The notes under the pieces: generated by a model
Seen by the model: only the letters and a program-made list of their open reading frames with translations
Told to the model about the DNA's origin: nothing
Database searches by the model: none
Part shown: in pieces, positions 17,152 to 24,640 of the stretch
How the letters are laid out: each line of letters opens with the position of its first letter
Position numbering within the stretch: the stretch's first letter is position 1
Position numbers and translations under genes: made by a program
Assembly: GCA_041905785.1 (NCBI GenBank)
Contig: JAYRKJ010000018.1
Location: 1 to 64,000 of the forward strand
Reading direction: 5' to 3'
DNA from: Roseateles_B sp041905785
GTDB lineage: Bacteria; Pseudomonadota; Gammaproteobacteria; Burkholderiales; Burkholderiaceae_C
DNA length: 64,000 nt

Positions 17152-18480
17152 ATGCAAACTGCCCCCCTGACCTCCCCGCTGCAGGCTTGGCTGCCGCCGC
17201 TGTCGGCGCCCGTGATGAGTGCCATGCTGGCCCTGGCGCTTGGCCTGAGTCTGCTGCTCAAGCTCTGGCTGGCCAGCCGCCAGGTGCGGCATGTACGGCG
17301 GCATCGCGGCGCCGTTCCCGCGCCCTTTGCCGCCAGCGTGCCCCTGGCCGCCCACCAGAAGGCTGCCGACTACACCGCCGCCAGCACGGCCTTCGGCATG
17401 CTGAGTCTGGCGGTATCCAGTGCCCTGCTGGTCGCATGGACCCTGCTGGGCGGGCTGAACGGCCTCAACGAATGGGTGATGGACCACACCCTGCAGCCCT
17501 TGGGTCCGCTGGGCTACCAGCTGAGCCTGCTGGCCGCCTTTGCCCTCATCGGCGGCTTGCTGGACCTGCCGCTGGCGATCTACCACACCTTCGGCCTGGA
17601 GCAGCGTTTTGGTTTCAACCGCACGACGCCGGCGCTTTACGCGGCGGACCTGCTCAAGGGCATGCTGCTGGGCGCGTTGATCGGCCTGCCCATCGCCGCG
17701 CTGATCCTGTGGCTGATGGGCACCGCTGGCCCCATGTGGTGGCTGTGGGCCTGGGGCGCGTGGATGGGTTTCAACCTGCTGATCATGGTGCTCTACCCCA
17801 CGGTGATCGCTCCGCTCTTCAACAAGTTCGAGCCCCTGCGGGATGATCTGATCAAGGGCCGTGTCGAGGCCCTGATGGCGCGCTGTGGCTTCGCGGCCAA
17901 AGGCCTGTTCGTGATGGACGGCAGCCGGCGCTCCGCCCACGGCAACGCCTACTTCACCGGCATCGGCGCTGCCAAGCGCGTGGTGTTCTTCGACACCCTG
18001 CTGCAGCGCCTGCACCCCGGCGAGGTCGAAGCCGTGCTCGCCCACGAGCTGGGCCACTTCAAGCACAAGCACGTGCTCAAGCGCATGGTCAGCCTGTTCG
18101 CTCTGAGCCTGCTGGGCTTTGCCCTGCTGGGCTGGCTCGGCACCCAGGTCGGCTTCTACCTGGGTCTGGGCGTGCAACCCAATATGGCCGCGCCGAATGA
18201 CGCCCTGGCCCTGCTGCTCTTCATGCTGGTGCTGCCGGTGCTCAGCTTCTTCTTCACACCGCTGGCCGCCCAGCTCTCGCGGCGCGACGAGTTCCAGGCC
18301 GACGCCTATGCCTGCGCCCAGTCCAGCGGCCAGGACCTGAGCCGGGCCCTGCTCAAGCTCCACGAGGACAACGCCGGCACACTGACCCCCGACCCGGTCT
18401 ACGCCCGCTTCTACTATTCTCACCCGCCGGCCACCGAGCGCCTGGCGGCCATCGAACGCCTCAGCCCCCGCCACGCATGA
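17152..18480 (+). CDS. M48 family metalloprotease (Ste24/CAAX protease 1-like)
   Basis: 442-residue integral membrane zinc protease. The N-terminal CAAX-protease-1 region has four or more hydrophobic helices and the conserved IYHTFGLEQRFGFNRTT. The zinc site is HELGH (298-302) within VLAHELGHFKHKH, and the third ligand lies in RRDEFQADAYA. It probably clears damaged membrane proteins or processes small substrates, as bacteria lack true CAAX prenylation. The start MQTAPLTSPL was chosen because the upstream part of the frame overlaps the divergent orn start. The stop overlaps the next start by 4 bases (ATGA). Confidence 0.93.
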   Translation: MQTAPLTSPLQAWLPPLSAPVMSAMLALALGLSLLLKLWLASRQVRHVRRHRGAVPAPFAASVPLAAHQKAADYTAASTAFGMLSLAVSSALLVAWTLLGGLNGLNEWVMDHTLQPLGPLGYQLSLLAAFALIGGLLDLPLAIYHTFGLEQRFGFNRTTPALYAADLLKGMLLGALIGLPIAALILWLMGTAGPMWWLWAWGAWMGFNLLIMVLYPTVIAPLFNKFEPLRDDLIKGRVEALMARCGFAAKGLFVMDGSRRSAHGNAYFTGIGAAKRVVFFDTLLQRLHPGEVEAVLAHELGHFKHKHVLKRMVSLFALSLLGFALLGWLGTQVGFYLGLGVQPNMAAPNDALALLLFMLVLPVLSFFFTPLAAQLSRRDEFQADAYACAQSSGQDLSRALLKLHEDNAGTLTPDPVYARFYYSHPPATERLAAIERLSPRHA

Positions 18481-18806
18481 ACCTGCTGCTTGCCCAATGT
18501 GCCCCCCAGACCACCGCCCTGCCCGAGGCTGAACTCGGCGACTGGCTGGCCCAGATCCCGGACTGGCTGCCTGACGCAACACACAAGGCCATCGCCCGCC
18601 GCTTCGTCTTCGACAACTACTACCAGGTGATGGCCTTCGCCAACGCCGTCGCCGAGATTGCCCATGCCCAGGACCATCACCCGGACATGGTGCTGAGCTA
18701 CAACGTGGCCACGGTCAGCTACAGCACGCATTCGGTGCAGGGATTGAGCGTGAACGACTTCATCTGTGCGGCCCAGGTCAACGCCCTGCCCGAGGCGCAG
18801 CCGTGA
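18477..18806 (+). CDS. phhB: 4a-hydroxytetrahydrobiopterin dehydratase (pterin carbinolamine dehydratase)
   Basis: 109 residues. Dehydrates 4a-hydroxy-tetrahydropterin to recycle the cofactor of aromatic amino acid hydroxylases. The family pattern is seen as HAQDHHPDM (63-71) with paired His67 and His68, then YNVATVSYSTHSVQGLSVND with His85 and Asp94. It overlaps both neighbours by four bases (ATGA with the M48 stop, GTGA with the rsgA start), showing translational coupling in one operon. No phenylalanine hydroxylase is in the window. Confidence 0.93.
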   Translation: MNLLLAQCAPQTTALPEAELGDWLAQIPDWLPDATHKAIARRFVFDNYYQVMAFANAVAEIAHAQDHHPDMVLSYNVATVSYSTHSVQGLSVNDFICAAQVNALPEAQP

Positions 18807-19747
18807 GCGCAGGCCGGTTCAAGGGCGGCACGGGCCAGGACCGCCGTGGATCAGGCCTGGACCTGGGCCTGGTGGTACGCGGCCATGGCCGTCACTACAT
18901 CGTCGAGGACAGCGAGGGCCGGCGCCGCGTCTGCCACCCGCGCGGCAAGAAGAGCGACTGCGTGGTTGGCGACCAGGTCCGCTGGGCCGAGGCCAGCAGC
19001 GACGAAGGCGTGATCGAGGCCGTGGAGCCGCGCCGCAATCTGCTGTTTCGCCAGGACGAATGGAAGACCAAGAGCTTCGCCGCCAACCTGGACCAGCTGC
19101 TGGTGCTGGTGGCGGTGGAACCGGTGTTTTCGGAGTCCCAGCTGGCCCGGGCCCTGATCGCCGCCGAGAGCGCCGGCATCAGCGCCCGCGTGGCCCTCAA
19201 CAAGACCGACCTCCCCGGCATCGCCGCCCAGCGCGAGCGCCTGCTGCCCTACCGGGACATGGGCCTGACCGTGATGGAGCTGGCCCTGCGCGAAGCGCCC
19301 CAGGCCTCGGCCGAGGCCTTGCTGCCCTGGCTGCAAGGCAAGCGCACCTTTGTGCTGGGGCCCAGCGGCACAGGCAAGAGCACCCTGATCAATCTGCTGA
19401 TCCCGGACGCCCAGGCCCAGGTGGGCGACATCTCGCAAGCCCTCAACTCGGGCCGCCACACGACCACCACCACGCAGTGGTACTGGATGGATGCGGCGCG
19501 CGAGACGGCGCTGATCGATTCACCGGGCTTCCAGGAATTCGGCCTGCGCCAGATCGATCCGGCCCAGCTGCCCCTGCTGATGCCTGACCTGCGCCGGCAT
19601 GCCGGCAGCTGCCGCTTCTACAACTGCACGCATCTGCACGAGCCGGGCTGCGGCGTGCGGGCCGCCCTGGAGGCCGGGCAGATCAGCCCGTCCCGCTACC
19701 GGATCTACGGCGAGATCTTCGAGGAGCTCAGCAGCAAGCGCTGGTGA
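18803..19747 (+). CDS. rsgA: Ribosome small-subunit-dependent GTPase A
   Basis: 314 residues from a GTG start that overlaps the phhB stop. Circularly permuted GTPase acting late in 30S subunit maturation. An OB-fold (about 20-80) comes first, then the G motifs in permuted order: NKTD (133-136, G4), GPSGTGKST (186-194, G1), GRHTTTT (218-224, G2 area) and DSPG (239-242, G3). The C-terminal zinc knuckle uses C270, C275, H277 and C283 (CRFYNCTHLHEPGC). Confidence 0.97.
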   Translation: MSAGRFKGGTGQDRRGSGLDLGLVVRGHGRHYIVEDSEGRRRVCHPRGKKSDCVVGDQVRWAEASSDEGVIEAVEPRRNLLFRQDEWKTKSFAANLDQLLVLVAVEPVFSESQLARALIAAESAGISARVALNKTDLPGIAAQRERLLPYRDMGLTVMELALREAPQASAEALLPWLQGKRTFVLGPSGTGKSTLINLLIPDAQAQVGDISQALNSGRHTTTTTQWYWMDAARETALIDSPGFQEFGLRQIDPAQLPLLMPDLRRHAGSCRFYNCTHLHEPGCGVRAALEAGQISPSRYRIYGEIFEELSSKRW

Positions 19748-19795
19748 GCGCGGCGCCGCCGCGTCGATGCAGTCGATGGGCGGGCGCTGCGGGCC

Positions 19796-20113
19796 TCAGG
19801 GGCTTTGCGGCGGCAACGCGGGGCGGCCTGATGCCGGCTCGGGCACTGGCCCCACTTCGCGCGCCTCGACGTCCACGACGTCGCCCACCGGGCCGCGACG
19901 GCCTGGGCGCGGCGCAAAGCCCGGCCCCGCGCGAAAGGCGCGGGCACGCGCAAAGCCCGAGAGATCCACGACCGGTTTGCGCCCGCGGATCAGGCTCCAC
20001 AGGCCCAGGCCCAGCAGCGTCGCCAGCGCCAGCGCCATCAGGCCCAGCACCAGGATGGCCGTGGCCACGGCCAGCACCAGCCGCAGCACCAGGGAGATCA
20101 GAGCAGAAAACAA
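19796..20113 (-). CDS. Small membrane protein, unknown function
   Basis: About 105 residues. One or two hydrophobic helices cover residues 2-40 (LVLRLVLAVATAILVLGL, then ALALATLLGLGLW). An Arg/Pro/Gly-rich tail then contains GRKPVVDLSGFARARAF. The TTG at 20113 was chosen as start because AAAGGA lies 8 bases before it; another TTG at 20152 is possible but has no ribosome site. It follows the SDR gene by 25 bases and is probably co-transcribed with it. No family was recognised. Confidence 0.6.
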   Translation of the reverse strand: MFSALISLVLRLVLAVATAILVLGLMALALATLLGLGLWSLIRGRKPVVDLSGFARARAFRAGPGFAPRPGRRGPVGDVVDVEAREVGPVPEPASGRPALPPQSP

Positions 20114-20138
20114 GCGGCTTCCTTTCAAGGACAAAACT

Positions 20139-20921
20139 TCAGCCGCGCCCAATGTAAGGCATGCGGTTGGCCATCAGGGTCATGAAGGGCACGTTGACCG
20201 ACAGCGGCAATTGCGCCAGGTGCACCAGGGCGTCCGCCACATGCTGCACGTCCATGGTGGCCTCCGCCGCCATGCTGCCGTTGGCCTGCCGCACGCCCTG
20301 CTGCATGGGCAGCGTCATCTCGGTGGCGGCGTTGCCGATGTCGATCTGCCCCACCGCGATGTCGAAGTCGCGGCCGTCCAGGCACAAGGCCTTGGTCAGA
20401 CCGGTGATCGCGTGCTTGGTGGCCGTGTAAGGCGCGGAATTGGGGCGCGGCGCATGGGCCGCGATGGAACCGTTGTTGATGATGCGGCCGCCGCGCGGCT
20501 GCTGGCGCTTCATCAGACCGAAGGCGGCCTGGGCGCAGAGAAAGCTGCCGGTGAGGTTGACGTCCACCACCGCCTGCCAGTGCTCGAAGGACAGCTCATC
20601 CACCGGCATCGGCGGCGCGCTCAGCCCAGCGTTGTTGAACAGCAGGTCCAGCCGCCCGAAATGCGCCTGGACCTCGGCAAACAGGGCCTTCACCGCCGCG
20701 GCGTCGGCGACATTGCAGGACCGCACCCGGCAGTGTTCGGGGCTGGCCGCCAGCGCCTGCGTCTGGCGCAGGGCCTCCTCGCGACGCCCCACCAGCAGCA
20801 CCTGCCAGCCTGCCGCGACCAGCCCGAGCGCCGCTGCGCGGCCGATGCCGCTGCCGGCTCCGGTCACCATTGCCACCTTGGGCGGCTGGGCAGAGGCAGG
20901 GGTCGGGCTTTGCTGTTGCAT
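20139..20921 (-). CDS. SDR family NAD(P)-dependent oxidoreductase
   Basis: 260 residues, classical short-chain dehydrogenase. Cofactor loop TGAGSGIG (20-27), NNAG (96-99), and catalytic S152, Y165 and K169 in GSIAAHAP and YTATK. The Arg-Arg after the second strand (VGRREE) suggests NADP preference. The first 14 residues are a polar extension. The segment IDIGNAATEMT and the C-terminal FMTLMANRMPYIGRG are like those of bacterial SDRs of unknown substrate. Confidence 0.92.
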   Translation of the reverse strand: MQQQSPTPASAQPPKVAMVTGAGSGIGRAAALGLVAAGWQVLLVGRREEALRQTQALAASPEHCRVRSCNVADAAAVKALFAEVQAHFGRLDLLFNNAGLSAPPMPVDELSFEHWQAVVDVNLTGSFLCAQAAFGLMKRQQPRGGRIINNGSIAAHAPRPNSAPYTATKHAITGLTKALCLDGRDFDIAVGQIDIGNAATEMTLPMQQGVRQANGSMAAEATMDVQHVADALVHLAQLPLSVNVPFMTLMANRMPYIGRG

Positions 20922-20995
20922 GTTCGTGACGTGGCAGGGTTCCGCTGGCAGCAGGCTCTCAAGGCGGGCGACGCGGCATCATAGCCAGCCCGCGC

Positions 20996-21283
20996 TCAGT
21001 GGGCCTGCACCGTGACGGGCGCCTGCGCCAGCTGCACATCGTCGGGCCGCGCGCGATGGCCGCTGATCAACACCGGCGGCAACTGCTCGACCTGCATGCG
21101 TCGCCCATGCAGCTCGACACGCGGCAAGACCTGGACCTGCGGGCCGGCTCGCGGTGCCCGCGCCGCCTGGCTGGGCAGTGCCATGAAAGCCCCCACCATC
21201 AGCCCCAGCGCCAGGCCGCTGCCCAACGCCAGACGGCGCAAGGGAGCATAGCGGTCGTAGCAGCGAATCGTGACAGGCTTCAT
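20996..21283 (-). CDS. Small exported or membrane-anchored protein, unknown
   Basis: 95 residues from ATG 21283, preceded by a strong GAGGAGGA site. A hydrophobic helix at about 17-38 (LALGSGLALGLMVGAFMAL) ends in PSQAARA, a possible signal-peptidase site. The remainder is Pro/Val/Arg-rich (VQVLPRVELHGRR, LPPVLISGHR) with no Cys and no recognised domain. It stands alone between the pfk gene and the SDR gene on the same strand. Confidence 0.65.
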   Translation of the reverse strand: MKPVTIRCYDRYAPLRRLALGSGLALGLMVGAFMALPSQAARAPRAGPQVQVLPRVELHGRRMQVEQLPPVLISGHRARPDDVQLAQAPVTVQAH

Positions 21284-21426
21284 GGGATCCTCCTCTGGGG
21301 CGGTGCGCGGCGGTGGGCGGGGCCGTGTTGAGACGCACTGTGCCAAGCTGCGCTGGACAGCCCAAGCGGCAGGAGACGGGCGGACGATCAGCCGCGACGA
21401 ACTGCAGAGCAGGCCGACAGACGGGT

Positions 21427-22497
21427 TTACCCCAGGAAGACGCCCAAGGCGCGGGCGACTTGCAGCCGCTCGTGATCCAGGGGTACGCAGCGGTTCTGGC
21501 CCGCCACCTCGCCCAGGCCCACATCCACGCAGCGGTCGCCCTGCAGCGCCACCATGCGGCCATACTGCCCGCGCATCACCAGGCCCGCCGCCGCCACGCC
21601 GAAGCGCGTGGCCAGCACCCGGTCGAAAGCGGTGGGCGAGCCGCCGCGCTGCAAATGCCCGAGCAGGGTGCAGCGTATCTCCACATCGCGGCCCAACTGG
21701 CCTTCCAGGTCGACCATCAAGCGCTGGCCTATGCCGCCCAGGCGCAGCGGGTCCGGGCTGTCCGCCAAATGGCGCTGGATCACCCATTCGCCGCCCAGGG
21801 CCTTGGCACCTTCGGCCACGCACAGCAGCGCAAAGCCCTGCTCCAGCGCCCTCTGGCGGGCAAAGGCGGCCAGGCTTTCGATCTGGTAGCTCTGCTCGGG
21901 GATGAGGATGGCATCGGCACCGCCCGCCAGGCCGCCTTCCAGGGCGATCCAGCCGGCATAGCGGCCCATGGTCTCCACGATCATCACCCGGCCATGGCTG
22001 CGCGCCGTGGTCTGCAGCCGCCCCAGCGCGTCGCTGACGACGGTGGCGGCCGAGTCGAAACCGAAGCTGCGCTCATTGAGCATCAGGTCGTTGTCAATGG
22101 TCTTGGGCACGCCCACCACCGGCACCCCCAGGCGCGCAAAGCGCTCGGCGATGGTCATGGTGCCGTCACCGCCTATGACGACCAGGGCGTCGATGTTCTG
22201 CCGCCCCAGGAAGTCCAGGGCATGGCCGGAACAGTCGGTGCCGCCGGCGCCGAAGTAGTGGAAGGGGTCGGCTCGGTTGTGCGTGCCCAGGACGGTGCCG
22301 CCCTCGGCGATCAGGCCGCGTACCGTCAAGGCATCCAAAGGCCGGCAGCGCCCGTCCAGCAAGCCCAGAAAGCCCCGCTCGATGCCGGTGACGGTGGCGC
22401 CACAGCGTTCGATCAAGGCCAGGGTGACGGCGCGGATCACCGCATTGAGCCCGGGGCAGTCGCCGCCGCCTGTCAGAATCCCGATATGCATATGCAA
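21427..22497 (-). CDS. pfkA: 6-phosphofructokinase, group III type
   Basis: 356 residues. Phosphorylates fructose 6-phosphate to the 1,6-bisphosphate. Motifs are GGGDCPGLN (10-18), GGDGT (109-113), PKTIDND (131-137, catalytic Asp135) and METMGR-like VETMGRYAGW. At the two positions that usually separate donors (E. coli 104 and 124), this protein has Gly112 and Lys132. The first is the ATP-type residue and the second the pyrophosphate-type residue. This mix is known in group III ATP enzymes of actinomycetes. ATP is therefore the likely but unproven donor. MHMH at the start leaves two possible ATGs two codons apart. Confidence 0.92.
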   Translation of the reverse strand: MHMHIGILTGGGDCPGLNAVIRAVTLALIERCGATVTGIERGFLGLLDGRCRPLDALTVRGLIAEGGTVLGTHNRADPFHYFGAGGTDCSGHALDFLGRQNIDALVVIGGDGTMTIAERFARLGVPVVGVPKTIDNDLMLNERSFGFDSAATVVSDALGRLQTTARSHGRVMIVETMGRYAGWIALEGGLAGGADAILIPEQSYQIESLAAFARQRALEQGFALLCVAEGAKALGGEWVIQRHLADSPDPLRLGGIGQRLMVDLEGQLGRDVEIRCTLLGHLQRGGSPTAFDRVLATRFGVAAAGLVMRGQYGRMVALQGDRCVDVGLGEVAGQNRCVPLDHERLQVARALGVFLG

Positions 22498-22633
22498 GAC
22501 CTCGCTGTTGGCATGCTGCCATGGGCGGCACCGGTTTCACAAGCGGCTGACGCTGTCCCCCATTCCCGGGGGCCAGGTCTTGTCTCTGCGCAATCCCTGC
22601 GCTCAGCAGCCTGACAATGCGGGAAGCGCCATC

Positions 22634-23062
22634 ATGCCTGCTCCGATCATGCCAGCTTCCGGCCCCAGCCCCGCCCCTGCAGACCGCGAGCTGCCACGGC
22701 TGCTCTACGTCGAGGACAACCCCATCAACATGCTGATCGTCGAGGAGCTGGTGCACAAGCGGGGCGGCATCGCCCTGTCCGGCGCGGAAACCGTGGCCGA
22801 TGGCCTGCGAAAGGCCAGACAACTGCAGCCACAGCTGATCCTGGTGGACATGCAATTGCCGGACGGCGACGGCCACGACCTCCTGCGCCAGCTGCGCGCA
22901 GATCCGGCGACGGCCGGCATCCCCTGCGTCGCGCTGTCGGCCAACGCCATGCCCGAGGACATCCGCCTTGCCAGCGACGCCGGCTTTGCCGACTACTGGA
23001 CCAAGCCCATTGACTTCAAAATCTTCCTCGCCGGGCTGGACCACTTCTTCAAGCCGGCCTGA
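22634..23062 (+). CDS. Single-domain response regulator (receiver only)
   Basis: 142 residues, receiver domain with no output domain. The acidic pocket is ED in YVEDNP (27-28), the phospho-acceptor is Asp72 in LILVDMQLPD, and the switch and lysine lie in ALSANAMP and WTKPID. The first 20 residues are Pro-rich. GGAAG precedes ATG 22634. Such proteins pass phosphate in relays or act by protein contact. No kinase is adjacent, but two kinases in the window lack a receiver (51514 and 60116). Divergent from the pfk gene. Confidence 0.9.
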   Translation: MPAPIMPASGPSPAPADRELPRLLYVEDNPINMLIVEELVHKRGGIALSGAETVADGLRKARQLQPQLILVDMQLPDGDGHDLLRQLRADPATAGIPCVALSANAMPEDIRLASDAGFADYWTKPIDFKIFLAGLDHFFKPA

Positions 23063-23083
23063 ACCGCGCGGCACGACTGGATG

Positions 23084-23121
23084 AAAAAGAGCGCCGCACC
23101 CATGCGGGAGCAGCGCTCTTC
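23084..23121 (-). terminator. Terminator of the coiled-coil periplasmic protein gene
   Basis: On the minus strand GAGCGC and GCGCTC pair around a 20-base loop and are followed by TTTTTC. A second GC hairpin (GGGGCTC/GAGCCCC, 23128-23151) lies just before it. Together they separate the converging receiver gene and the coiled-coil gene. Confidence 0.65.
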
Positions 23122-23163
23122 AGTGCAGGGGCTCGCTCTTGCAGGAGCCCCGCGCAACAGCCC

Positions 23164-23835
23164 TTACTTGCCAGCGGCGGCAGCGGCCTGTTCCTTCTTG
23201 ATGGCGATTTCGTCGGCCTCGTCATAGGCCTTGTTGCCGCAAGCCTTCTTCCAGGCGTCCACGGCGTCCAGATGGTCCAGGCTGCGAGCCTCCAGGTCTT
23301 TGCCGGCCTTGTTGAACTTCTCGATGGCCTCGTCAAAGGCCTTGGCCTTGGCCAGATACTCGTCCTTGTGCTTGTTGTGGGCCTCGATCTTCGCGTCATT
23401 GGCCTTGGCGCGGACGTTGTACTCGTCAATGGCGGCCTTCTGCTCGCTGCGGCTCATGTCAGGCAGCTTGGTCTTGAGCTCCTCGTTGGCCTTGAGCAGT
23501 TCCGCCTGCTCCGCCTTGATGGCCAGGACGTTGGCATCAACCGCCTCGCCGTCCTTGATCAGCATTTCCTTTTCGGCCACGAGGCGCTCGCGCTCTTTCT
23601 TGTAGTCGGCCTCGGCGGCCAGCACGGCCTTGGCCTCGGCGTCGTTGTCGGACTGCTGCTTCAGGCAGGCGCGCAGCTCGTCGCGCGTCATCAGCTTCTG
23701 CTTGGGCTTCTCGACCACCGGACGGCTGACCTTGTTGTTCTTGGGGTCGACCTTGGCCTTGGGATTGACGGTCTGGGCGGAAACCAGTGCCGGCAAAAGG
23801 GCGGCCAGGCAGACAGAGAGGAGGATTCGTTTCAT
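23164..23835 (-). CDS. Periplasmic coiled-coil protein, unknown function
   Basis: 223 residues. A signal peptide (MKRILLSVCLAALLPALVSA, cut before QTV) is followed by a Lys/Pro linker and a long charged helix rich in Ala, Glu and Lys (about 50-200) with coiled-coil heptads (DYKKERERLVAEKEML, AEQAELLKANEELKTKL). Two Cys (CLKQQ and ACGNK) bracket the helix and could form a disulfide. No enzyme motif is seen. It may be a structural or chaperone-like envelope protein. Divergent from yaeQ. Confidence 0.75.
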   Translation of the reverse strand: MKRILLSVCLAALLPALVSAQTVNPKAKVDPKNNKVSRPVVEKPKQKLMTRDELRACLKQQSDNDAEAKAVLAAEADYKKERERLVAEKEMLIKDGEAVDANVLAIKAEQAELLKANEELKTKLPDMSRSEQKAAIDEYNVRAKANDAKIEAHNKHKDEYLAKAKAFDEAIEKFNKAGKDLEARSLDHLDAVDAWKKACGNKAYDEADEIAIKKEQAAAAAGK

Positions 23836-24020
23836 GGCGATACGGGCTGGTGCTGCGGCACAGCAAGTGGCGCGCCGAATGGCGCAAAGCCGGAATCATG
23901 CCACGAGCGGGCCGTAGGACCGGCCGGGGATAATCCGGCCCTTTCGCCCATTTCCTCTTCCGGGCTGCAAGCACGGCCACGCGCCAAAGCCACGAAAAGA
24001 GCATCCAAAAAGACACCTTC

Positions 24021-24581
24021 ATGGCACTCAAGGCAACCATCTACAAGGCCCTGCTCAATATTGCCGACATGGATCGCCATGTCTACGGCGAGCACAACCT
24101 CACCATCGCCAAGCACCCCAGTGAAACCGACGAGCGCATGATGCTGCGCGTGCTCGCCTATGCGCTGAATGTGCCGGCGGACGACCTGCGCGGCAGGCTG
24201 GAGTTCACCAAAGGCCTGTCCGAGGTCGATGACCCCGATCTGTGGCAGCTGGACCTGACCGGCGAGGTCGTGCACTGGATCGACCTGGGCCAGCCCGATG
24301 AACGCCGCATCATGAAGGCCCATGGCCGCGCCGAGCGTGTCAGCGTGTATTGCTATGCCGCCAGCGCGCCCATCTGGTGGGCCGGCATCGAGGGCAAGCT
24401 CACGCGGGCGCCCAAGCTCTCGGTCTGGCAGATCGCCGCGGAAGAAGTACAGGCGCTGGCATCCGTTGCCGAGCGCAGCATGCAACTGCAGATCAGCATC
24501 CAGGACGGCCTCGTCTACATCTCCTCGCCCTCCCGTCAATTGGAGATTCACCCCCGTGCCCTTAAGCACGCCGGGGCCTGA
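24021..24581 (+). CDS. yaeQ: YaeQ family protein
   Basis: 186 residues, the usual YaeQ length. Family sentences seen are MALKATIYKALLNIADMD, HPSETDERMMLRVLAYAL, PDLWQLDLTGEVVHWIDLGQPDERR and KAHGRAERV. The known fold is a PD-(D/E)XK nuclease-like core, with D/E/K in PDLWQLDLTG and WIDLGQPDERR, but no substrate has been fixed. In E. coli yaeQ was linked to RfaH suppression and transcription. Stand-alone gene before the S9 peptidase. Confidence 0.93.
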   Translation: MALKATIYKALLNIADMDRHVYGEHNLTIAKHPSETDERMMLRVLAYALNVPADDLRGRLEFTKGLSEVDDPDLWQLDLTGEVVHWIDLGQPDERRIMKAHGRAERVSVYCYAASAPIWWAGIEGKLTRAPKLSVWQIAAEEVQALASVAERSMQLQISIQDGLVYISSPSRQLEIHPRALKHAGA

Positions 24582-24640
24582 ACGCTAGACTCCGGCCCGG
24601 CTGCCAGGAGGGCGGCTGAGACACACCTGCCGGAGAAGCG

